A stretch of 38,028 bases of DNA from an uncultured Bacteroidales bacterium (GTDB taxonomy: Bacteria; Bacteroidota; Bacteroidia; Bacteroidales; WCHB1-69). The position numbers and the translations under genes were made by a program. Position 1 is the stretch's first letter. Every line of letters starts with the position of its first letter. Shown piece after piece: positions 8,245-14,686 of this stretch. The DNA is taken from NCBI GenBank assembly GCA_905235135.1, contig CAJOKR010000032.1, positions 1 to 38,028 of the forward strand, given 5' to 3'. A model generated the notes under the pieces. It made no database searches, was not told the DNA's origin, and saw nothing but the letters and a program-made list of their open reading frames with translations.

Positions 8245-8698
8245 TCACTGTTCGGGCTCCTCAGACTTCTTCTTCCTGTTGAGATTCAGGAACTTGGCTT
8301 TCTTCTTGAAGACAAAGATGCTGTTGAGCACATACCCCAGGAAGCCGACCGGGATGGCCGTGATGGCGCCAGCCAAATAGTTGTTGATACCCCACTTCTC
8401 CAAAAGCCCGATACCGATGCTGTTGCAAATCCAGCACATAGACCATGATGAACTTAAACAGCAGCCGCTTGCTTTTGTTGTCGAAGACCAGCTTGCTGTA
8501 AGTCGCAAAATTGAACAGGATGCCGATGACATAGCCCAGCAGCGAGGCGAGGATGTATGGGTTGGGGATGTGGGTAAGGTTGATCAGCCAAAGGAGCCCG
8601 GCATAGACGCACCAGCCGAACGCTGTGTTCAGGATGGCAACCAGCACAAAACGGATGAATTGCGGGTCAATATACCGGTATAATATTTCCTTAATCAC
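8245..8698 (-). pseudogene. GtrA family membrane protein, frameshifted
   Basis: GtrA-like proteins are small four-helix membrane proteins linked to flipping or transfer of lipid-linked sugars. The first half (MIKEILYRYIDPQFIRFVLVA...KFIMVY) reads in one frame, and the second half (WICNSIGIGLLEKWGINNYLAGAI...FLGYVLNSIFVFKKK) in another. The change falls at about 8431-8437, inside what should be the third or fourth membrane segment. Repaired, the product would be about 150 residues, normal for the family. It could be a real null mutation or a one-base sequencing error. It sits directly upstream of the ABC exporter and probably shares its promoter at 8717-8724. Confidence 0.8.
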
Positions 8699-8716
8699 TA
8701 TTCAACTTTATGGCGG

Positions 8717-8724
8717 CAAAAATA
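8717..8724 (-). promoter_or_regulatory. -7 box for GtrA/ABC operon (TATTTTTG)
   Basis: The minus strand reads TTATTTTTGCCGCCATAAAG, 18 bases before the ATG at 8698, and matches TAnnTTTG. Confidence 0.5.
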
Positions 8725-8760
8725 AAAAAAAATGACATACGGCTGTTATGGAAAAAATAC

Positions 8761-8768
8761 TATATTTG
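8761..8768 (+). promoter_or_regulatory. -7 box for DUF177-rpmF (TATATTTG)
   Basis: ACTATATTTGCACC lies about 20 bases before the ATG at 8788. Its position argues against the longer open frame that begins at 8710. Confidence 0.6.
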
Positions 8769-8787
8769 CACCCCAAAATTTACCACG

Positions 8788-9342
8788 ATGGAAGAGAGAG
8801 AATTGCACCGACAATTTAAAATCAGAATCTCGGGTATAGAACTCGGAAAGCATTGTTTCTCAATAGATTGTGATAAAGAGTTCTTTGACCTGGCAGGGAT
8901 AGAGCAACTGCTGGACGGCCGTTTGGTTTTGCGGGTTGAAATGGAAAAATCTGAAAAAATGGTCGATTTCCAGTGCCACTTCGAAGGCGAAGTTGTGGCC
9001 GAATGCGACCGCTGTCTCGCTCCCGTGACCCTGCCGATGAACTTCGACGAAAGGCTGATCGTGAAACTGGTGGCCGAAAACTACCGTTCCGAGGAGGAAC
9101 AGGAGGACGACATCTGGATGATGGACGAGAACACCTACGAGATCGACCTCTTCCATTTCGTCTATGAGAGCATCGTGCTCGCACTGCCCATCCGCATCGT
9201 GCATGAGGACGACGCCGACGGGGACCCGACCTGCGACCCCGAGGTGATGCGCCGACTGGACGAGATGAACGCCGAAAATACGGAGAAAGAACAAGATACG
9301 GATCCCCGTTGGGATGCTTTGAAGAATATAAAACTGGATTAA
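8788..9342 (+). CDS. DUF177/YceD family protein
   Basis: This is a member of the YceD (DUF177) family, almost always encoded just upstream of rpmF, as here (21-base gap). In plants and bacteria the family is linked to 23S rRNA accumulation and ribosome biogenesis; the biochemical role is unclear. The 184-residue product starts MEERELHRQFKIRISG at 8788, chosen because the promoter box at 8761-8768 lies inside the longer open frame. The family Cys pair is present as AECDRCLAP, and a further Cys as PTCDPEVMRRLDEM. The acidic middle (SEEEQEDDIWMMDE) is typical. Confidence 0.9.
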   Translation: MEERELHRQFKIRISGIELGKHCFSIDCDKEFFDLAGIEQLLDGRLVLRVEMEKSEKMVDFQCHFEGEVVAECDRCLAPVTLPMNFDERLIVKLVAENYRSEEEQEDDIWMMDENTYEIDLFHFVYESIVLALPIRIVHEDDADGDPTCDPEVMRRLDEMNAENTEKEQDTDPRWDALKNIKLD

Positions 9343-9363
9343 TAACAATAAAAATTTAAAAAT

Positions 9364-9552
9364 ATGCCACATCCGAAAAGAAGACACTCTGCTATCAGAA
9401 GAGATAAGAGAAGAGCCAACGATTTCATCACCGCTCCGCACTTGACCACGTGTAGCCATTGCGGTGCCGCCATCCTCACCCACCGTGTGTGCCCCGAGTG
9501 CGGTTACTACAGAGGCAAACAGGCTATCGAAATCGGCAACGCTGCCGAGTAA
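9364..9552 (+). CDS. rpmF: 50S ribosomal protein L32
   Basis: This 62-residue zinc-ribbon ribosomal protein is a component of the large subunit. It starts MPHPKRRHSAIRRDKRRAND, the usual L32 N-terminus, and has four zinc-binding Cys in CSHCG and CPECG. It follows the DUF177 gene and is followed by a strong hairpin terminator. Confidence 0.97.
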   Translation: MPHPKRRHSAIRRDKRRANDFITAPHLTTCSHCGAAILTHRVCPECGYYRGKQAIEIGNAAE

Positions 9553-9585
9553 TATCCCGGCAATGTTCCACTGAAAAAAACAACG

Positions 9586-9614
9586 GATGACATGAGCAAT
9601 CATGTCATCTTTTT
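9586..9614 (+). terminator. Intrinsic terminator after rpmF
   Basis: A perfect 10-bp stem GATGACATGA / TCATGTCATC with a GCAA loop is followed by a run of T residues (9609-9614). It ends the DUF177-rpmF unit, 15 bases before the rdgB start. Confidence 0.9.
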
Positions 9615-9628
9615 GAGTATATAGCGCT

Positions 9629-10207
9629 ATGGAAATCGTTTTCGCCACCCACAACCTGCACAAAACAGAGGAGGTTCGCGCCATCCTCGGCTCAGAATAC
9701 CAAATCCTCAACCTACCCGAATTAGGCTGTCCCGACATTCCTGAAACCGCCGACACGCTGAGAGGCAATGCGTTACAGAAGGCGCAGTATGTCGTGGAAC
9801 ATTACCACCGGAACTGTTTCGCCGATGACACGGGTCTGGAGGTCGAGGCGCTGAACGGACAACCGGGGGTCTATTCCGCCCGCTATGCCGGCGAGGGCTG
9901 CTCCTATCAGGACAATGTCCGCAAGCTCTTGGCGGAGATGCGCGGCATGGAGAACCGCCGTGCCTGTTTCAAGACTGTGGTCGCCCTCATCCTGGATGGC
10001 CAGCAGTACTTCTTCGAGGGCCGCGTCGATGGCATTATCCTGCCCGAACAACGCGGCACTGACGGTTTCGGCTACGATCCGGTCTTCCTCCCCGACGGTT
10101 ACGACCAGACCTTCGCGGAGATGAGCCCTGCCACCAAGAACAGCATCAGCCACCGCGGCCGCGCGATACAACAGCTCGCCACGTTCCTGATGGATTGCGG
10201 GAAGTGA
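9629..10207 (+). CDS. rdgB: RdgB/HAM1 family XTP/dITP pyrophosphatase
   Basis: A non-canonical purine NTP pyrophosphatase that hydrolyses dITP and XTP to the monophosphate, cleaning the nucleotide pool. It has 192 residues. Family motifs are seen in order: [12 protein letters not shown] (nucleotide binding), [25 protein letters not shown] (catalytic Asp region), [12 protein letters not shown] and [18 protein letters not shown]. It follows the rpmF terminator and probably has its own promoter, which was not identified with confidence. Confidence 0.95.
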   Translation: MEIVFATHNLHKTEEVRAILGSEYQILNLPELGCPDIPETADTLRGNALQKAQYVVEHYHRNCFADDTGLEVEALNGQPGVYSARYAGEGCSYQDNVRKLLAEMRGMENRRACFKTVVALILDGQQYFFEGRVDGIILPEQRGTDGFGYDPVFLPDGYDQTFAEMSPATKNSISHRGRAIQQLATFLMDCGK

Positions 10208-10288
10208 TTTTATTGCGGAAATTGTGCGGAAAAGCGGAAAGGTGCGGAAATAATCCAAGGCGCACGCCATCCCCTACCCCCTCGTCGC

Positions 10289-10342
10289 TCACAGTTCACA
10301 GTTCACAGATCACAGTTCACAGTTCACTGATCACAGATCACA
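10289..10342. repeat. Simple repeat of CACAGTTCACAG/GATCACAG units
   Basis: Short imperfect units of CACAGTTCACAG and CACAGATCACAG are iterated between rdgB and purN and run into the 3' end of purN, so the repeat supplies its last codons. Similar simple-sequence stretches occur at 20441-20523, 23459-23480, 24908-24968 and 32512-32540. Confidence 0.7.
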
Positions 10343-10893
10343 TCATTAATCACCGATGGGAAGTACTTGTGCTCCAGTTGGTGAATTTTCGTTTCGACCG
10401 TTTCCAACGTGTCGTTGGGTTCGATGTGGAAGGCGAACTGGTTGATAATCTTGCCGGTATCAACACCTTCATCCACGAAATGGATGGTGATGCCGAAGAC
10501 CTTGACCCCGTAGTTGAAGGCATCGGCAATGCCGTGTGCGCCCGGAAACGAGGGCAGCAGGGCGGGGTGCAGGTTGATGATGCGCATGGGGTAGGCCTCC
10601 AAGAGCGTGGGCCCGATGATGCGCATATAGCCGGCCAGCACGATGTACTCGACCTGGCGTTTCCGAAGTTCAGTCAACACGGCCTGCTCGTAGGCGGCCT
10701 TTCCGGCATAGTCCTTCGCACAAAAAGTGAACGCGTCAATGCCGGCGGCACTGGCGCGTTCTACTGCTTTGCTTGAAGGATTGTCGGATACCAGTAGTGC
10801 GATTTCGGCGTTCAGCGTCTGCTGTTTCACAGCCTCAATGATGGCCTGAAAGTTGGAGCCGAAGCCGCTGGCGAAAACGGCAATCTTCTTCAT
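10324..10893 (-). CDS. purN: Phosphoribosylglycinamide formyltransferase
   Basis: Transfers a formyl group from 10-formyltetrahydrofolate to GAR in step 3 of purine synthesis. The 189 residues carry the family signature: FASGFGSNFQAI at the N-terminus (phosphate loop), LAGYMRIIGPTLL, INLHPALLPSFPG (catalytic Asn and His) and ITIHFVDEGVDTGKII (catalytic Asp). It lies 3 bases downstream of the Cys/His-rich lipoprotein gene, so the two are probably co-transcribed. The last codons (ICDQ-stop) lie within a simple repeat, so the C-terminus may vary between strains. purC is elsewhere in the window (17732), so the pur genes are dispersed. Confidence 0.96.
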   Translation of the reverse strand: MKKIAVFASGFGSNFQAIIEAVKQQTLNAEIALLVSDNPSSKAVERASAAGIDAFTFCAKDYAGKAAYEQAVLTELRKRQVEYIVLAGYMRIIGPTLLEAYPMRIINLHPALLPSFPGAHGIADAFNYGVKVFGITIHFVDEGVDTGKIINQFAFHIEPNDTLETVETKIHQLEHKYFPSVINDVICDQ

Positions 10894-10896
10894 AGA

Positions 10897-11406
10897 TTAG
10901 TGTTTGTCGGGGCATTTGCCATCCTTGGGACATCCTTTGGGACCGTGGTGGGGACCGTCTTTCGGGCAGCCGGGTTTGCCACCTTCCTTGCAGCAGCCGG
11001 GCTTGTCGCCGCCTTTGCAACCACCGCAGCAGCCTGCAGCGTCGAAAGCAGCCTTCTTCTCATCGAGCGTGAGCTTGTCCCAGTTGTTCATAGCAGCTTC
11101 GAAAGCGGCTTTCTTCTCTTCCTGGGCTTTCTTCATCTCCTGCATCTCGTCGTATTTGGCCTTGCGGTCGTTGAGCAGCTCAGCCTTACGCTCGTCGGTG
11201 AGGTTTTCCCAGTTCTGCCAATCCTCGGCAGCCTTCTTGCAGGCTTCCATCTCGGCTTTCTGCTCCTCGGTCATCTCCTTGCAGCAGGGATGGTCCTCGG
11301 CTTGCATCTCGGTGTTCTCGGCCGGTTGTTCGGCGGGCTTGTTGTTGTTACAAGCGGTGAATGTCAGACAGCACGCAGCCGCCATCAGAATGAAAAGTTT
11401 CTTCAT
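10897..11406 (-). CDS. Lipoprotein with Cys/His-rich C-terminal tail
   Basis: This is a 169-residue lipoprotein of unknown function. The signal peptide is MKKLFILMAAACCLTFTACN with lipidation Cys19. After a PAEQPAEN linker comes CCKEM, then a long charged helical region (about 48-115: EEQKAEMEACKKAAEDW, DERKAELLNDRKAKYDEM). The tail is Gly/Pro/Lys rich with repeated CC, CGGC, GCPKDG and HHGPKGC units and ends KCPDKH. The tail looks suited to binding metal ions, possibly in the periplasm or at the surface; this is inference from composition. It is followed at 3 bases by purN, an odd partner. A -7 box lies at 11451-11458. Confidence 0.88.
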   Translation of the reverse strand: MKKLFILMAAACCLTFTACNNNKPAEQPAENTEMQAEDHPCCKEMTEEQKAEMEACKKAAEDWQNWENLTDERKAELLNDRKAKYDEMQEMKKAQEEKKAAFEAAMNNWDKLTLDEKKAAFDAAGCCGGCKGGDKPGCCKEGGKPGCPKDGPHHGPKGCPKDGKCPDKH

Positions 11407-11450
11407 TTTTTTCGGTTTTTAGTTTGTTTCTACTAATTTTAATTGCGCCG

Positions 11451-11458
11451 CAAAAATA
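11451..11458 (-). promoter_or_regulatory. -7 box for lipoprotein-purN (TATTTTTG)
   Basis: The minus strand reads ACTATTTTTGCGGCGC, 45 bases before the ATG at 11406, and matches TAnnTTTG. Confidence 0.5.
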
Positions 11459-11547
11459 GTTTTTTTTCGAAAGGAGACACTGTTTAAATTTCTTAAAAAT
11501 CACGGAAGCCGACTTCGTCTTTGTGGAGTGTTCGGACGTATATAGGA

Positions 11548-11620
11548 GTTAGCCAATTCCTGCACCTGCGTTGGCGAATTCCTGCACCTGCGTTGGCGAA
11601 TGCCTGTACCGGCGTTGGCT
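11548..11620. repeat. 22-bp tandem repeat, about 3.3 copies
   Basis: Units at 11568-11589 and 11590-11611, with flanking partial units from 11548 and to about 11620, have the form GCGTTGGCGAATTCCTGCACCT with minor changes. Because 22 is not a multiple of 3, each copy shifts the reading frame of the T9SS cargo gene that contains it. Confidence 0.9.
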
Positions 11621-11696
11621 GATGTTGCATCCTTCACGCGCAACACATACACGCCCGCGGGAAGGGATTTCACGTCCAGGGTGGCTGTTCCGTCCT

Positions 11697-11724
11697 GTAG
11701 AGACGTTGCGCGCAACGTCTCTAC
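11697..11724. repeat. 28-bp palindrome, core TTGCGCGCAA
   Basis: Fixed arms GTAGAGACG and CGTCTCTAC enclose a self-complementary 10-bp core, making a perfect 28-bp palindrome. This copy lies inside the coding frame of the broken T9SS cargo gene. Confidence 0.95.
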
Positions 11725-12140
11725 CGCCTCGTGAACCGTTATTCTTTCATGAATTTCCTCGTAATCGTCCTCCTCCCGTCTGTACACCCTATTGTAGTAA
11801 AATGAGGTCTCACACCACTCACTTGGTTCTTATCATATTTGAATTTGTATGTACGGCAATAGACATTCAGCGGGGTTGGACTTTGGCTTTCCGGAGGGTA
11901 GTTCAGATAATCCTCGGGCGTGTTCGTGAGATAGGTGACATGATACTCCCACGTGTTGTCGCCGAAGAAAGACATGCACTGGGCATTCGCATGATTTAAG
12001 GCGAACAGCACCGCCGCAAGTGTGAGTGCGGCCCCGAAAAGGCTGGTTCTTGTTGTTATCTTTTTCATTCTTTTGGTATTTATGATTTGATATATCGTTT
12101 GATGAAAATACATTTTTTTGAATGGTGATACGGGGACAAT

Positions 12141-12168
12141 GTAGAGACGCAAAATTTTGCGTCTCTAC
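12141..12168. repeat. 28-bp palindrome, core CAAAATTTTG
   Basis: Same fixed arms as the copy at 11697-11724 with a different self-complementary core. It lies between the outer-membrane barrel gene at 12192 and the broken T9SS cargo gene, and may act as a terminator-like hairpin. Confidence 0.95.
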
Positions 12169-12191
12169 AAACCCCAGAAATCGTTACCGTC

Positions 12192-13058
12192 TCACAATCT
12201 TCGCGGAGATGATTCGGATTTATGACCTTTCTTCTTGAAACAATGAACGTATGCTATTTCTAAACCTATATAATTGTGACGATAACTTATGACGCCCCAT
12301 GAGTCTCCTTGGGGATAATCATAATAACCACGAAGACAATCCTTGAATGCGTAATTGAAAACAAAGGTCGTCCGAATAAGGTCTGAAAAAGGCAACCGAT
12401 AACAAACGCCCAAGTTTACTACTAAATCGGCTCTGATTTTGTACACTTTGTCTTCCAAGAGCTCACAACGGAAAACCTCTTCTGTGCCTTCTCCTCCTTG
12501 TTCCTGCAAACTCATGTCTGCATAATATTCCCATCTTGTTGAGAATAAATCCAATCCTGTTATAGAGTAGTTGATTGATTCCCAAATATTCAACAAATTT
12601 GTTCCTATTGCAGCACAAAACAGCAAATTTGTATTTTTAAACGGAAAATGGAATTCCATTTTAATTGGGAGTTGGAAGCGGGTTGCGGATGACCCCCAAT
12701 GATTGATTTCGTATTTGTCAATCCCATCTGAAAAATATTGGCTATAAGGAAGGTATACAATAGGGTTAAAATTGTAGATAGATCCGTAATCAGCCCCAAT
12801 AGAGATGCCAAAATAATCACAAAAGTGGTAGGAAAACTCAAGACCCACTTTCCAACCCAAACCGTTCTTGAAAATGGGTTCTGGGTAATCTGCGCCAAAA
12901 GGCACAACGGAAAAAGGGGAGAAGACCTGTCCTTCACTTGTCAAACCCAGATGGAAACCATTGGGATACTCAGCCTCGTGAGTCTGTGCCTGAATTCTAT
13001 TTGAAAACGCGGCGCATACAATTATGGCAAAAACAATGACGAATGCCTTTTTACACAT
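12192..13058 (-). CDS. Predicted outer-membrane beta-barrel protein
   Basis: This is a 288-residue exported protein (signal peptide MCKKAFVIVFAIIVCAAFSN...IQAQ). The rest alternates hydrophobic and polar residues in strand-like stretches with many aromatics (GWKVGLEFSYHFCDYFGISIGADYG, LPIKMEFHF, LVVNLGVCYRLPF, TTFVFNYAFKDCLRGYY). It ends YIGLEIAYVHCFKKKG, as in small PorT/OmpA-type barrels of Bacteroidota. No enzyme motif is seen. It lies 27 bases downstream of the lipoprotein gene 13086-14219 on the same strand, so the two may be one unit. The family is not certain; the beta-barrel call rests on composition and pattern only. Confidence 0.7.
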   Translation of the reverse strand: MCKKAFVIVFAIIVCAAFSNRIQAQTHEAEYPNGFHLGLTSEGQVFSPFSVVPFGADYPEPIFKNGLGWKVGLEFSYHFCDYFGISIGADYGSIYNFNPIVYLPYSQYFSDGIDKYEINHWGSSATRFQLPIKMEFHFPFKNTNLLFCAAIGTNLLNIWESINYSITGLDLFSTRWEYYADMSLQEQGGEGTEEVFRCELLEDKVYKIRADLVVNLGVCYRLPFSDLIRTTFVFNYAFKDCLRGYYDYPQGDSWGVISYRHNYIGLEIAYVHCFKKKGHKSESSPRRL

Positions 13059-13085
13059 GATAATAGCTATTAAGGATAATAATTG

Positions 13086-14219
13086 CTAAAACAACAATCG
13101 GGAACAGCCCCATCCCATAATGGTTCCCTTTATATAGGAATTTAATCCAAGCCCCAATTCAATATAATCCTCCGGATAAGATTCAAAATGTATATAAGAA
13201 TCCGTAATTGTTTTAACATTAGACTCCTGATCCGGAAAAGTGTTTCCATATAACGTGTTATTCGTATAGTGCGGTTGAACAATAACAGGTGGATTAGTAT
13301 AATTAGTTTCGGGAATTACAGAATGAAAACTAAGACGAGAAACCATTCTGCTCATGCGGCGCTCCCTTGTCCAACGTCCGTTTTTTAACTTATAATGCGT
13401 AACTTTCAACACTGATTTTATTTTAACTTTTCCAGTAATAAAGTTATATCTGGGCCAAGACTTAAATGTCCATTCGCTTTTTCTTGTTGTAGTTTGGGAT
13501 ATTATCCTTTTTTTTGTACGAGGGACAGCCATGTGATCATCAAATAAGGAAGTAGCATCAGGCTTGTGGCATTTCACCACACAACTTCCCTCTTCTAAAA
13601 TGTCCGTGACAGTCATATTTCTAAACCTCCCAATATTTCCTATTTCCGATATAGGTATTAAAATATTCGAGCCATCTGGACGCAATTGGATTATCGTATC
13701 TCCCACACATATCTCGTGGTAAGGATTAAAAAGCGTTTGCTCAACTACGTCAATAATGATGGAATCTGAAGGGGCTTCGCCCAATGTGCCGCCCGCATAC
13801 CACCGGTTATATTCGCTCTCTTGTACATCCCTCAACATTTGTCCAAATACATTGTAACGGACTTCAAACATCATTAGGGGAATATATTCGTTGTAGTTTA
13901 ACGACTCTTCGAACTCTTCGAGTTCCTCTTCTGACAAATTTGAATACCTACTCAAAAACATATTATCCCAAATATCGCAATCTTTTCGCAATAGTGTCAA
14001 TATGCTGTCCAGATGTTCCTCAGAATCAAATTTTAATATTCCATCCCCAATTACGGTAATGTTCCCGTAATTTCTATCAGGCATTTGGTTATAAAGATTC
14101 TGTAATTCTTCTGAGATTCTGGGACATGTGAGGTCTTTTGTTGTTAGATGAGTGTCTTTTTCACAACCGAATAATAGAACAGTAATGATTCCAATAATAA
14201 TAATTAAACTCTTTTTCAT
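13086..14219 (-). CDS. Lipoprotein of unknown function
   Basis: This is a 377-residue lipoprotein I do not recognise. The signal peptide is MKKSLIIIIGIITVLLFGC with lipidation Cys19. An acidic helical region follows (LSEEELEEFEESLNYNEY near 95-115), then a stretch with EICVGDTIIQL and SCVVKCHKPDA. A basic region follows (RTKKRIISQTTTRKSEWTFKSW, ...RWTRERRMSRMVSR), then an aromatic C-terminal part ending YIKGTIMGWGCSRLLF. The base composition is more AT-rich than the housekeeping genes, suggesting an accessory or acquired gene. It sits just downstream of the remnant of the cassette-2 lipoprotein and upstream of the beta-barrel gene, so it may belong to the same surface system. Confidence 0.7.
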   Translation of the reverse strand: MKKSLIIIIGIITVLLFGCEKDTHLTTKDLTCPRISEELQNLYNQMPDRNYGNITVIGDGILKFDSEEHLDSILTLLRKDCDIWDNMFLSRYSNLSEEELEEFEESLNYNEYIPLMMFEVRYNVFGQMLRDVQESEYNRWYAGGTLGEAPSDSIIIDVVEQTLFNPYHEICVGDTIIQLRPDGSNILIPISEIGNIGRFRNMTVTDILEEGSCVVKCHKPDATSLFDDHMAVPRTKKRIISQTTTRKSEWTFKSWPRYNFITGKVKIKSVLKVTHYKLKNGRWTRERRMSRMVSRLSFHSVIPETNYTNPPVIVQPHYTNNTLYGNTFPDQESNVKTITDSYIHFESYPEDYIELGLGLNSYIKGTIMGWGCSRLLF

Positions 14220-14263
14220 AATAACTTTTTGTTAAAAATTAAAGGATTCAATGATTTTTATTA

Positions 14264-14416
14264 CTAATTATTTTCATATGCCGCTGCCGTGTTGCTGAAG
14301 AACAACCCTGTGAACGTAAACTGCTGTGTGACAGTGTCGCGATAGACTAATTGCGCCGGAATGTTCAGGTACGCTTGGTTTTCAGTTGGGGCATCCAAAA
14401 CGGTCAAAGAACAGGG
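14264..14416 (-). pseudogene. Remnant of cassette-2 lipoprotein (C-terminal 50 codons)
   Basis: Minus-strand translation ending at the TAG at 14264-14266 reads PCSLTVLDAPTENQAYLNIP, then QFTFTGLFFSNTAAAYENN. The cassette-1 lipoprotein reads ARSLVVLDAPEGSPYYLNIP, then RFTFTGLFFSETAAYSNN. There is no start codon and no signal peptide. Going upstream the homology fades at about 14420, and a TAA closes the frame at about 14492. The rest of the gene appears deleted. It lies in the same orientation and place, relative to the paralogous membrane-winged-helix gene, as the intact lipoprotein of cassette 1. Confidence 0.85.
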
Positions 14417-14458
14417 CAAATATAACCTTTTCCTGTATAAGAAATGCCCAAAAGTGAA

Positions 14459-14604
14459 TGTCGGATAAATTATTTTTTAGGGAGTAAAAATGTCGGAATA
14501 AATTATACACTATCCTTTTGATTATTAGAATAATAGAACCCCGAACGGGATTTTTAAATGTCGGAATAAAATTGCATCCAAAGATGATTTTGTGTCGGAC
14601 AAAA
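14459..14604 (+). promoter_or_regulatory. Four direct 12-bp repeats, candidate operators (cassette 2)
   Basis: TGTCGGATAAAT (14459-14470), TGTCGGAATAAA (14491-14502), TGTCGGAATAAA (14559-14570) and TGTCGGACAAAA (14593-14604) all face the same way. Starts are 32, 68 and 34 bases apart. They differ from the cassette-1 element (TGGCGGAWTAAA) mainly at the third base. Operator function is inferred from repetition and position. Confidence 0.55.
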
Positions 14605-14656
14605 GGCCTCTCGGCTTTGAAAAATAGAGACGATTTCGCAGGATTTCTAAAAAAGT

Positions 14657-14664
14657 TATCTTTG
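14657..14664 (+). promoter_or_regulatory. -7 box for cassette-2 membrane regulator
   Basis: TATCTTTGCCGC lies 22 bases before the ATG at 14687. TTTC at 14634-14637, 19 bases upstream, is a plausible -33 element. The arrangement is the same as in cassette 1 (945-952). Confidence 0.6.
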
Positions 14665-14686
14665 CCGCACCAAAAAGACTACAATA

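Larger units (their letters stand above)
11500..12068 (-). pseudogene. Secreted T9SS cargo protein, broken
   Basis: The N-terminal part starts at the ATG at 12068 with a signal peptide (MKKITTRTSLFGAALTLAAV...NANAQ) and reads to about 11821. There the natural continuation (EWCETSFYYNRVYRREEDDYEE) is in another frame, consistent with loss of one base at 11820/11821. The second part holds a T9SS-type C-terminal domain (TATLDVKSLPAGVYVLRVKDA). It is interrupted by a 28-bp palindrome (11697-11724, read as VETLRATSLQ) and followed by a 22-bp tandem repeat that destroys the normal end. Function before decay is unknown; the product was probably a small secreted protein of about 170-190 residues. Confidence 0.75.

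Noticed and set aside
8710..8787. Longer N-terminus for the DUF177 protein
   Set aside because: The extension covers the TAnnTTTG promoter box and reads as unlike the family; the ATG at 8788 fits better.
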